Source: Campylobacter showae
Lineage (GTDB): Bacteria > Campylobacterota > Campylobacteria > Campylobacterales > Campylobacteraceae
Reading direction: 5' to 3'
Length of the DNA stretch: 64,000 bases
NCBI RefSeq assembly: GCF_004803815.1
Contig: NZ_CP012544.1
Location: 930,001 to 994,000, forward strand
Both the position numbers and the translations under genes were made by a program. The notes below the pieces were generated by a model. It saw only the letters and a list, made by a program, of their open reading frames with translations. It had not been told where the DNA came from and searched no databases. This document shows, in pieces, positions 33,179 through 40,987 of this stretch (positions are counted from its first letter, which is position 1; the number at the start of each line of letters is the position of its first letter).

Positions 33179-34272
33179 ATCTAATCAATGATTTTCGCGA
33201 TAAAGAGCTTATTTTAGCGCTTTCAAAACTTATTAAAAAAGAGAGCGTAAAACCGCTAAATATCATGGAAATTTGCGGCGGACACACGCACTCGATCATG
33301 AAATTTGGCCTGCCGCAGCTAGTCGGCGAGCATATAAATTTCGTCCACGGCCCGGGCTGTCCCGTCTGCGTGATGCCAAGGAGCCGCATAGACGAGGCGA
33401 TCAAGCTAGCCCAGATGCCAGGCGTAATTCTCTGCACTCTAGCCGATATGATGAGAGTCCCAGGCTCAAACACCAGCCTGCAAAAGCTGCGAGGCGAGGG
33501 TTGCGACATCAGGGCGTTATATAGCCCGCTAGACTGTATCAAGATCGCGCGCGAAAATCCCGAAAAGAGCGTGATATTTTTCGCAATCGGGTTTGAGACG
33601 ACGACGCCTATGAGCGCGAATTTGGTCCAAAAAACGCTAGAACTCGGGCTAAAAAATCTCTTTTTCCATATAAATCACGTTACGGTCCCCGCACCTGTGC
33701 GAGCGATCCTAAACGACGAGGACGTCAAGATCGACGCATTTTTGGGCCCTAGCCACGTGAGCGTGATCACGGGATATGGCATCTACGAGAGCATCGCGGC
33801 CGAGTATAAAAAACCTATCGCGGTTAGCGGATTTGAGCCGCTTGATCTGATGGACGGCATCCTAAACCTCGTTCGCCAGCAAAACGCAGGCACGCACGAG
33901 GTCTATAACGAATACGCTAGAGTCGTCACGCGCGAGGGCAATCAAAAAGCAAAGGCGCTCATAGAGGAGTTTTTTGAGCCGTGCGACTTCTCATGGCGCG
34001 GTCTTGGCGTGATCGCGCAAAGCGGTATGAAGCTGCGCTCCGAGTACGCCGAGCTTGACGCGAGGGTCAAATTTGACTGCAATGTGCAAAGCAAAGGCGA
34101 GAGCAAGGCCTGTATCTGTCCTGAAATTTTACGCGGGCGAGCAAAGCCTTTTGACTGCAAAATTTTCGCCAAAGCCTGCACGCCAAAAACTCCCGTGGGT
34201 TCGTGCATGGTCTCTAGCGAGGGCGCGTGCGCGGCATATTACAAATACGGCGACGTAAAAAGCGCGGGCTAA
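33175..34272 (+). CDS. hypD: Hydrogenase Fe-ligand assembly protein HypD
   Basis: 365 residues, standard length. Key motifs are CGGHTH (near residue 34), GPGCPVCV (near residue 61), FEPLDLMDG and a C-terminal Cys-rich Fe-S region (CICPEILRG, DCKIFAKACTPKTPVGSCMVSSEGACAAY). With HypC it assembles the Fe(CN)2CO cofactor scaffold. It overlaps hypC by 4 bases (GTGA), indicating coupling. Confidence 0.96.
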   Translation: MNLINDFRDKELILALSKLIKKESVKPLNIMEICGGHTHSIMKFGLPQLVGEHINFVHGPGCPVCVMPRSRIDEAIKLAQMPGVILCTLADMMRVPGSNTSLQKLRGEGCDIRALYSPLDCIKIARENPEKSVIFFAIGFETTTPMSANLVQKTLELGLKNLFFHINHVTVPAPVRAILNDEDVKIDAFLGPSHVSVITGYGIYESIAAEYKKPIAVSGFEPLDLMDGILNLVRQQNAGTHEVYNEYARVVTREGNQKAKALIEEFFEPCDFSWRGLGVIAQSGMKLRSEYAELDARVKFDCNVQSKGESKACICPEILRGRAKPFDCKIFAKACTPKTPVGSCMVSSEGACAAYYKYGDVKSAG

Positions 34273-34284
34273 GAGGAGGCAAAT

Positions 34285-35334
34285 TTGAGCAAGATAATGC
34301 TAAGCCACGGCGGCGGCGGCGAGGAGATGAACTCGCTCATAAACGAGACGATTTTTAGGATATTCGATAATGAAATTTTGCGCGAGAGCAACGACAGCGC
34401 GATACTAAATTTCAGCGATTTTCACGCGGACAAAAATGCTGGCGACTCGGCAAATTTGACGCCTAAATTTAACGGCAAGCTAGCCTTTAGCACCGATAGT
34501 TTCGTTGTTACGCCGATATTTTTTAACGGCGGGGATATCGGCAAGATCGCCGCATGCGGCACGATAAACGACCTAGCTATGGTGGGTGCTGAGGCAAAGT
34601 ACCTAAGCTGCGCGCTCATCGTTGAGGAGGGGCTGGAAATAGCCGAGCTAGAGCGCGTGCTAGGCTCACTAGCCGCGGTCGCTCGCGAAAACGGCGTGCG
34701 GATCGTCTGCGGCGATACGAAGGTCGTGCCGCGCGGTAAATGCGATAAAATTTTTATCAACACGAGCGGTATCGGCGAGATCGTCTGCGAGGGCGTGGAG
34801 CTAAAAAGCCTGCGCGCCGGCGCCAAAATCCTGATCTCTGGCGACGTGGGTAGACACGGCGCAGTAGTACTGGCCAGCCGCGAGGAGCTGGATCTGCAAA
34901 GCGAGCTAAAAAGCGACTGCAAGGCGCTAGTAGGCGTGGTAAAGGCGCTGATAGAAGGCGGCGTAAAGCCCATGTGTATGCGCGACGCGACGCGCGGCGG
35001 ACTCTCGGCGGTGCTAAACGAATGGGCGAAATTTAGCGGCCTAGACATCCTCGTTCGCGAGGAGGATATCAAGGTTAGCGACGAAGTGACGGGCGTTTGC
35101 GAGCTGTTTGGCTTTGAGCCCTACGAGCTAGCAAATGAGGGGACCTTCGTGCTAGCCGTCGATGAAAAAGACGAGGCGCGTGCGCTTGAGATTTTACGCA
35201 AATTTGACGCTAACGCGGCTTTGATCGGTGAGATTTTAGGTACTACAAACGGCCGCGTCATCCTGCAAAACACATACGGCTCGAAGCGCTTTTTAGAAGC
35301 GCCAAAGGGCGAGCTGTTGCCTAGAATATGCTAG
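34285..35334 (+). CDS. hypE: Hydrogenase cyanide-synthesis protein HypE
   Basis: 349 residues. It has the AIR-synthase/PurM fold with LSHGGGGEEMNSL, AFSTDSFVV, GGDIGKIAACGTINDLAM and MRDATRGGLSAVLNE. It ends in PRIC, whose terminal Cys is carbamoylated by HypF and dehydrated to thiocyanate. Start: TTG at 34285 behind AGAGGAGG, the TTG of an AAATTTG hexamer. Residues about 43-63 (bases 34411-34473) are an extra hydrophilic loop with two AAATTT copies, inserted before KLAFSTDSF. It probably tolerates the loop, as it sits between strands. Confidence 0.95.
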   Translation: MSKIMLSHGGGGEEMNSLINETIFRIFDNEILRESNDSAILNFSDFHADKNAGDSANLTPKFNGKLAFSTDSFVVTPIFFNGGDIGKIAACGTINDLAMVGAEAKYLSCALIVEEGLEIAELERVLGSLAAVARENGVRIVCGDTKVVPRGKCDKIFINTSGIGEIVCEGVELKSLRAGAKILISGDVGRHGAVVLASREELDLQSELKSDCKALVGVVKALIEGGVKPMCMRDATRGGLSAVLNEWAKFSGLDILVREEDIKVSDEVTGVCELFGFEPYELANEGTFVLAVDEKDEARALEILRKFDANAALIGEILGTTNGRVILQNTYGSKRFLEAPKGELLPRIC

Positions 35335-35342
35335 GAGCGGCG

Positions 35343-35492
35343 ATGGCTAGATCAAATTTAAATGCGCAATATTTTTGGGCTTGTACGGCACGAGAGCGGG
35401 CTCGCAAAATTTATCAAATTTACGCCCTAGGCACGTCCGTGCAAATAAAACCCGCTCCGTCCGCAAGCAAGGAAATCCGATGCACGAACTAA
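35343..35492 (+). CDS. Possible 49-residue ORF bridging hypE and hypA
   Basis: A small frame with ATG 35343 and a GGAGCGGCG ribosome-binding site just after the hypE stop; it ends TAA at 35492, 13 bases into hypA. It is basic and has no recognisable motif. It could serve only to couple translation of hypE and hypA, or be non-functional. Low confidence. Confidence 0.25.
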   Translation: MARSNLNAQYFWACTARERARKIYQIYALGTSVQIKPAPSASKEIRCTN

Positions 35493-35821
35493 GCATAGTC
35501 CAAAGCCTAGTCGCGCTCTGCGAGAAAAACGCCGCTGCAAACGGCGCAAAAGAGGTCGTGCGCCTTGAGGTGCGTATCGGGCGGCTAAGCGGCGTCGAGC
35601 CTCACTATCTAGAAAGCGCGTTTGAGGTTTATAAAACGGGCACGATCTGCGAAAATGCCGAACTTGCTATCGCGGTGCAAAACGTCGCCGTGGAGTGTAA
35701 AAGCTGCGGTTTTAGCGGCGAGCTAAGCGAAAACGACTTCACCTGCCCAGCCTGCGGTTCACAGGAGCTAGAGGTCACGGGCGGCGAGGATATGCACCTC
35801 ATGCGCCTTGAGATGCGGTGA
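35480..35821 (+). CDS. hypA: Hydrogenase nickel metallochaperone HypA
   Basis: 113 residues from the ATG at 35480. It begins MHELSIVQS; His2 is the nickel ligand. The zinc domain is C-x2-C...C-x2-C (VECKSCGF and FTCPACGS). It hands nickel to HypB and the large subunit. A longer frame running back to 35375 is rejected because MHE at the N-terminus is essential and GGAAATCC lies nearby. Last gene of hypBCDEA, followed by a clear terminator. Confidence 0.95.
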   Translation: MHELSIVQSLVALCEKNAAANGAKEVVRLEVRIGRLSGVEPHYLESAFEVYKTGTICENAELAIAVQNVAVECKSCGFSGELSENDFTCPACGSQELEVTGGEDMHLMRLEMR

Positions 35822-35855
35822 TTTTGCTGCAAATTTTAGCTCAAATTTGATGTTT

Positions 35856-35885
35856 AAATCGGTGTTTAAATTTGAACCGATTTTT
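35856..35885 (+). terminator. Terminator of the hyp operon
   Basis: AAATCGGT (35856-35863) pairs with ACCGATTT (35876-35883) over a 12-base loop, and the stem runs into a T5 tract. It lies 35 bases after the hypA stop. Confidence 0.75.
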
Positions 35886-36001
35886 AAAATTTACTTCCAA
35901 AAACGCGGCAAATTTTACGCATTTTCTACCTTTAAAAACACGGCAAAATAATTTTAAAAAGAAGTCAAAAGCCCAAATTTTCATTTGGAACCATAGAGCA
36001 A

Positions 36002-36259
36002 ATGCTGTTAAAATGCGTAGCCCAGGGCGGCGAGCCCGAGTTTGGTTTTCATCTGCTCGGTGCAGAATATATGATCATCGCCTATGCGGATCGCTGCTCG
36101 TTTCAAAGGTGCTCGGACGAGCCCGGCGCAAACGCGAGCGGCGAGCGGTATTTCGCCACGCTGCGAGAACTCTACGCCGCGCCTCAGATAGACGGGCAGT
36201 CGCTCAAAGAGCTTTGGAGCGAGGCGGATGATTTTTACTGCTTTGATTTTGAGTCGTGA
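36002..36259 (+). CDS. Small hypothetical protein
   Basis: 85 residues, four Cys (5, 32, 37, 80), acidic, with no signal peptide and no motif I recognise. The ATG at 36002 has no strong ribosome-binding site (GGAACC about 13 bases upstream). Codon use resembles that of the neighbouring genes. It lies between the hyp operon and another unknown gene 74 bases downstream, and could be co-transcribed with it. Whether it is translated is uncertain. Confidence 0.5.
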   Translation: MLLKCVAQGGEPEFGFHLLGAEYMIIAYADRCSFQRCSDEPGANASGERYFATLRELYAAPQIDGQSLKELWSEADDFYCFDFES

Positions 36260-36333
36260 GACCGCGAGATTTTATGCGGCGGCGCGGGTAAATGCGCGGA
36301 TAAATTTAGCTAAATAAATTTGAAAGGAAATAA

Positions 36334-36873
36334 ATGGGTTCTGCTTGGAATTACAGTGCGAAAGAGTGCAGCGCGGACGGTAAATTTAGCGCGGAATTTG
36401 AAGGTCATGAGATAGCTATGGGTGCGCCGAGTCTGGGCGAGCTACGGCTTTACGCGAGCGCTGAGCTTTTGCGAGGCGGCGTAAATTTGCAAAGCGGATT
36501 TAACGGCGACGCAAACGCCGAGGCACAAGGTTTAAATTTGAAGCGCGAAGAAAGCGAGAGCGAAAATGTAAAATTTAGCCAAAGCGGCGAGAGTGAGCAA
36601 ATTTTGCTTAGCGAGCAGGCTACGGCGTGCTTTATGTTTTCGGACGATTCGCGGTTTTTGGCATTTGCCGAGTGGACGGCTGATAAAATGCAGCTTGCAA
36701 AGGTGCTGCGACTAGCGGACATGAGCCTAAAAACCGTTGACAGACTCCAAAGAGTTGCGGAGTTTTTGTCTTTTAGGGACGGTTTGCTGGAGATTTTGGA
36801 CTCGCCGATTTTTATGCCCGAAAGCTTTTGGGTGGACGTTCGCGAGCTTTTTGACGATGAGATCAAAAGCTAA
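36334..36873 (+). CDS. Hypothetical protein with low-complexity insert
   Basis: 179 residues behind a GAAAGGAAATAA ribosome-binding site. The N-terminal (GSAWNYSAKECSADGKFSAEFEGHEIAMGAPSLGEL) and C-terminal parts (ACFMFSDDSRFLAFAEWT... to LFDDEIKS) look like folded segments. Residues about 50-90 (bases 36481-36603) are Asn/Ser/Glu-rich with AAATTT-bearing DNA, like the HydD insertion. No signal peptide or recognised domain. Function unknown. Confidence 0.6.
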   Translation: MGSAWNYSAKECSADGKFSAEFEGHEIAMGAPSLGELRLYASAELLRGGVNLQSGFNGDANAEAQGLNLKREESESENVKFSQSGESEQILLSEQATACFMFSDDSRFLAFAEWTADKMQLAKVLRLADMSLKTVDRLQRVAEFLSFRDGLLEILDSPIFMPESFWVDVRELFDDEIKS

Positions 36874-37481
36874 ATTTGATGCCGTAAAACGCCCGAGCCG
36901 CTAGCAATAAAATTTAAAACGCAAGCAAATTTAATAAAAATCGTAGTCCTGGCAAGATGGCGCCAAACGCCAAAACCCGCCGTGAATTTACAAGAAATGT
37001 GCAAAATCTACGGTCGGCGCGCTAATTTTTAGTGCCGTTTTTGCCCTGAGAGAGTTTAGCGCGTCTGCGTACTAGATCTACGCCGTGTTATCTTGCTAGC
37101 TTTGGCGCCGTTTTTATCAAATTTGACTCGGAGGCGATTTTGGCTTTGCGGCACCAAATATCGCAGCGATATTTGGCGTTTTGCTCGCGGCTTTAACGGC
37201 CTATAAAGATTACGAATTTATGAAAATTCGCAGCGAGCCTAGTATATTTTAATGGCGAAATTTTTGCTATGCGGTCATTAACGCTGTGATTTTGGGCTTT
37301 GTTTTCGATTCGGTTTTTGCCGTATTTAAGTATGGCGCTCATGCTTGCCATTTAGAAATATCAAAGACTAAATTTGCCAATAGCCCGCGAACGCCTTGCA
37401 CAGTCGAGCGGCGCGGGGTATCAAATTTGGCTTTATTTAACCCGCAAACTAGCAGCGCAGACGCCTGGAAGCTCGTCAAAT
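36874..37481. other. Intergenic and decayed DNA
   Basis: 608 bases before the AsmA-like gene. Nothing convincing is intact. The first 200 bases hold no long frame. From about 37127 a plus-strand frame encodes hydrophobic segments interrupted by one TAA (see the pseudogene entry). Confidence 0.5.
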
Positions 37482-37522
37482 TTACTCAAATATCAAAAAC
37501 GGCGCTTCGAGTACGTTTCTGA
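37127..37522 (+). pseudogene. Remnant of a membrane protein gene
   Basis: One frame on the plus strand reads a hydrophobic segment (FAAPNIAAIFGVLLAALTAY) then YEFMKIRSEPSIF, a TAA stop at 37250-37252, and a second hydrophobic segment (AVINAVILGFVFDSVFAVF). The frame is open again up to 37522. Two apolar segments in the same frame around a single stop suggest a decayed small inner-membrane protein, perhaps with a further frameshift near 37125, where a third apolar stretch lies in another frame. The last part overlaps the opposite-strand AsmA-like gene and is probably not coding. No family assignment. Confidence 0.3.
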
Positions 37523-40031
37523 TTATCTTAAACGGCGAGAGTAGCGTGTCTTGCAGGATTTGCGTCGAATACTGCGGCTTTTGCAGAGTTCCACGCACCT
37601 TGATGACGGTTGATAGCGTGCGGTCTTTACCCAGCACGATCTGATTTATGAGCGGGATTTTGTCGATGATGGAGCTAGCGTCCTTTAGCAGCTTTAGCTC
37701 CAGATCCACGTCGATCTCTTTGGTTGCGAGATTTATCGTGCCGTGACCGCCGATATCAGCGCTCGAGCTCTCTAACTCGATGGCTAGAAACTTTAGCACA
37801 TCGCCTTTTTTCTCAAACAAAATTTTGCCAAATTTCACGGGATACCCGTCCGCGCCGAAGTCCGGTGTTTTAAACACGAGCAGGGACGGCACGGAGTTTA
37901 AAAACGTCAGAAGCTGGTTGTAAAACGTATAGTCTTTTAGCGTGGCGCCGATTAGTCTCACTTCGCCTTTGAAATCATTCGTCCCGCCGCCTAAAACGCG
38001 CATTTTAAAGCTGCCGCCCTCAAAGCTTTTGATGTTAAAGATCGAGTTGATAAACTCGCCTCTGATGTCGTTTGCCCACATTTCAAATTTTTTGTCCGAT
38101 TTTATGAGCGAAAAGTTGCCGCGAGCGGGCTTTGCGTCAAATCTCACCGTCCCGCCCGCGCTCTGGCCGCTGTAGGCTAGCAGGTCTAGAGTCGCGTTGA
38201 AATCATTTAAAATCAGCTTTGAGCCCTTGGCCTCAAACTCGATGTCGCCGTCTTTGTCGGTCAAATTTTCATCTCCGCTAAGCGCCAGATCAAGCTCCTT
38301 TATAAAAAGCTCCGTTTTACCGCCCGCGATTTTGAAATTTAACCCGCCGCTTTTGCTTTTGCCCGTTGCGCCTTTTGCGTTTACGTCGATGGTAAAGCTA
38401 TCGGCGTCATATGGCGAGCCGTCTTTTTTAAGTAGCGGAGTTTCAAATTTGACGCCGTTAGCCTCGATGCTTAGATTTTCAAAATCCTTGGTTTTTATAT
38501 TTACGCCGCCTTCAGAGATTTGTAGGCTTTTTAGCAGCGGCGAGTAGGGCAGTAGATCGCGCGAGTCGGGTAAATTTATCTCGTTTTGCGCGCCGAATTT
38601 TAAACCCACGGTAGCGGGCGAAGCGATATCTAGCTTCGTATCCTTGCCGCTAAAATCAAGCCTAGCAGCAAACGGCGTCGCGCCTAGCTTTAAAATTTCG
38701 CTCTTGCCAAATGCTAAATTTAGCCCTTTTAGCGTGCCGTTTATGTCGCCTGCGAGCTTTCCTAGATCGAGATTTACCGCTGCGTCCGCGCTAAAAAAGT
38801 CCATCCCCGTATTTTTTGCACTTACCTTTAGTTTGTCGTTTAAAAGCTCGACGTCTGCGGTTTCGACGTTAAATTTAGCTCCCGCGATCAGAGTTTGCCC
38901 GCCGGTGATCTTAAATTTGCCCTTAGGCGTCACTTCTAGCGGATCAAATTTGATATCAAGCGCGAGTTTGGCGTCCGTTTTGCCGCTTAGCTGCTCAACG
39001 GGAACTTCGATATCGTAGGCCTTTAGTATAGAGTTTACGCTTTTGTCGTAGAGGGCCGAGGTTTGCAGATTTAGCGTGAGTCCCGCGCCTTTTTCCTCGA
39101 AAATTTTATAGATTTCAAGATTGCTTCCGTTTAGATTTTTGCCCTGCCATTTTGGGTTTTTTAGCGTGAAAAACAGCGAACCCTTCTTTAGCTCGACATC
39201 GACTCCTTCGGCGGTCGCGGCGGGTAGCTTTTCGTGAAATTTAACCTTTACGTTTTTAGAAAATCCCTGCGCGCTAAGCTCGTTTAGATATGGTTCTTGC
39301 TTGTTTAGGTCAAATCTACCCCGAAGCGATTTTACGAAGTAGTTATCCGCCGTGATGTAGCCGTAGATCCAGCTTTTTATCTCTTTATCTAGCCCAGTTT
39401 TTGCGCCCAGCTCGTCCATAAAGCCCCGTAGGCTAGTCGCGTTTATGTCGCTTAGCTCGTATGTTAGCTCGGCTTTTTTGAGATTTACGGTAGCGTTTCC
39501 GTTTAGCTCGTGGCTAGAAAAAGTGCCGTTAAAATCGTAAATTTGGCGCCTCAAATCGGCATTGCTAACGCCGCTTAAAGTGATGTTAAAGTCCTTAAAC
39601 TCGAGTAGATAAACGTTTGCGGTTATGCCGTCTTCGGTATCTTTAAAATTTGAGCTAACCGCCAAAAACGGGCTATCCAGATAAAAAACGTCGTCTCTGT
39701 AAAATAGCGTGGACTCGCTGTTTAAAAATTTGATGCGCTCGAGTAAGATTTCTTCAAACAGCCTGTCGATCCAGACGATGTTTTTGGAGAGGTCAAGTAG
39801 CGTTTCCTCGGAGCTATCCTTGGCGCTTTGTTTAGGTATCTCTATATTTTTCGCGCGTAAAATTATTTTTTTATCGAGTTTTATATATAATTGCTCTATT
39901 TTAAAGTCGCCCGCGTCGATATTTTCTATCATGGCGCCGTGTTTTAGGACGGCTATAAAAATGACGAATATCAAAACCGCGGGGATCAAAATGCGCCAAA
40001 TTTTCTTCATTATCAGCGAGATGATTTTCAT
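37482..40031 (-). CDS. AsmA-like / DUF3971 envelope protein
   Basis: 849 residues. One N-terminal membrane helix (about residues 12-30) is followed by a long beta-rich repetitive region and an AsmA_2-like C-terminal segment. That segment includes KDYTFYNQLLTFLNSVPSL and GHGTINLATKEIDVDLELKLLKDASSIIDKIPLINQIVLG, typical of YhdP/TamB-like bridge proteins. Such proteins form hydrophobic grooves carrying phospholipids to the outer membrane. The start at 40031 (MKIISLIMKK) is the longest choice; ATG 40010 (MKKIWRIL) is also possible. Both starts lie inside the 5' end of the divergent mltG, so the two genes overlap head to head. Confidence 0.82.
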   Translation of the reverse strand: MKIISLIMKKIWRILIPAVLIFVIFIAVLKHGAMIENIDAGDFKIEQLYIKLDKKIILRAKNIEIPKQSAKDSSEETLLDLSKNIVWIDRLFEEILLERIKFLNSESTLFYRDDVFYLDSPFLAVSSNFKDTEDGITANVYLLEFKDFNITLSGVSNADLRRQIYDFNGTFSSHELNGNATVNLKKAELTYELSDINATSLRGFMDELGAKTGLDKEIKSWIYGYITADNYFVKSLRGRFDLNKQEPYLNELSAQGFSKNVKVKFHEKLPAATAEGVDVELKKGSLFFTLKNPKWQGKNLNGSNLEIYKIFEEKGAGLTLNLQTSALYDKSVNSILKAYDIEVPVEQLSGKTDAKLALDIKFDPLEVTPKGKFKITGGQTLIAGAKFNVETADVELLNDKLKVSAKNTGMDFFSADAAVNLDLGKLAGDINGTLKGLNLAFGKSEILKLGATPFAARLDFSGKDTKLDIASPATVGLKFGAQNEINLPDSRDLLPYSPLLKSLQISEGGVNIKTKDFENLSIEANGVKFETPLLKKDGSPYDADSFTIDVNAKGATGKSKSGGLNFKIAGGKTELFIKELDLALSGDENLTDKDGDIEFEAKGSKLILNDFNATLDLLAYSGQSAGGTVRFDAKPARGNFSLIKSDKKFEMWANDIRGEFINSIFNIKSFEGGSFKMRVLGGGTNDFKGEVRLIGATLKDYTFYNQLLTFLNSVPSLLVFKTPDFGADGYPVKFGKILFEKKGDVLKFLAIELESSSADIGGHGTINLATKEIDVDLELKLLKDASSIIDKIPLINQIVLGKDRTLSTVIKVRGTLQKPQYSTQILQDTLLSPFKIIRNVLEAPFLIFE

Positions 40032-40923
40032 ATTTTTTCTGAGCTTTCTTGTTTATCTTAGCCGCCCGGTGAGCGTGAGCGAGGTCATTTTCGTGCCTCA
40101 GGGCAGTACGCTCGCGATTATATCATATCTAAGCGAAAAAAATACGGACGCAAATAAATTAGACGCCGTGATCTTGCGCGCTATGGGGCACGTGCAAGCA
40201 GGCTGGATAGACCTGGGCGCGGCAAAGCTTAGCAAGCTTGATTTTTTATACAAGCTCACGACCGCAAAAGCGGCCCTAACGCAAATAACGCTGATTCCGG
40301 GCGAAACGACGGCCGTATTTTTACAAGAGGTCGCAAAAAAGCTAAATTTGAGCGAGGCGAAGCTAAATGAATTTTACGCCAAATTTGCTCCGCTAGAAGA
40401 CGGCTTTTTGGTGCCTGAGACCTATAAAGTGCCTCTTGGCGTAAACGAAGAACAACTAGCGGCGCACCTCGTAAATTTATCTAAAAAATCCCACGAAAAA
40501 ACGGCGACCGAGCTACTGGGAAGCTATGACGAAAAGCACTGGAGCGAGTATCTGGTTACTGCCTCGGTCGTGCAAAAAGAGGCCGCGAGCGAGGATGAGA
40601 TGCCACTTGTGGCCTCCGTCATACAAAACCGCCTAAAAAAGGGCATGAAGCTACAAATGGACGGCACGCTAAACTACGGACTCTACTCGCACGAGACGGT
40701 CACGGCCGAACGCATACGAAGCGATAAGAGCAAATTTAACACCTATCTAAACGAAGGCCTGCCGCCAAGCCCCGTCTGTACCGTGGGTCTAGCGGCGATA
40801 AGGGCGGCGATAAGGCCGGCGCAGAGCGAGTTTTTGTACTTCGTGCGGGATAAAAAGACGGGCAAGCATAAATTTAGCGTAACCTACGATGAGCACGTCG
40901 GCGCGATAAATTCCCAAAAATAG
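39991..40923 (+). CDS. mltG: Endolytic murein transglycosylase MltG
   Basis: 310 residues from the ATG at 39991 (GGGGAT upstream). A single N-terminal membrane helix (residues 5-22) precedes a LysM-like segment (about 30-90). The YceG catalytic domain includes LEDGFLVPETYKVP, VQKEAASEDEMPLVASVIQNRL (the catalytic Glu) and LPPSPVCTVG. It cuts nascent glycan strands at the inner membrane and sets their length. A longer frame back to 39709 is antisense to the AsmA-like gene and is rejected. Its first 41 bases overlap the start region of that gene on the other strand. Confidence 0.92.
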   Translation: MRQIFFIISEMIFIFFLSFLVYLSRPVSVSEVIFVPQGSTLAIISYLSEKNTDANKLDAVILRAMGHVQAGWIDLGAAKLSKLDFLYKLTTAKAALTQITLIPGETTAVFLQEVAKKLNLSEAKLNEFYAKFAPLEDGFLVPETYKVPLGVNEEQLAAHLVNLSKKSHEKTATELLGSYDEKHWSEYLVTASVVQKEAASEDEMPLVASVIQNRLKKGMKLQMDGTLNYGLYSHETVTAERIRSDKSKFNTYLNEGLPPSPVCTVGLAAIRAAIRPAQSEFLYFVRDKKTGKHKFSVTYDEHVGAINSQK

Positions 40924-40925
40924 CG

Positions 40926-40941
40926 CGCCAAAAGGCGTTTT
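40926..40941 (+). terminator. Weak terminator after mltG
   Basis: CGCC-AAAA-GGCG followed by TTTT, right after the mltG stop. The stem is only 4 bp, so weak. Confidence 0.35.
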
Positions 40942-40987
40942 AATATAAATTTGGATAAGATTTTGCGAAATTTATTTAGGAGGAAAG

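Noticed and set aside
35375-35479. N-terminal extension of hypA
   Set aside because: HypA needs an N-terminal MHE with His2 as nickel ligand, which begins at 35480.
35872-36231. 119-codon plus-strand frame after hypA
   Set aside because: It starts inside the hyp terminator and its product is Arg-rich, typical of an out-of-frame shadow of the 36002-36259 frame.
39709-39990. N-terminal extension of mltG
   Set aside because: It is antisense to the AsmA-like gene; the membrane anchor and a fair ribosome-binding site fit ATG 39991.
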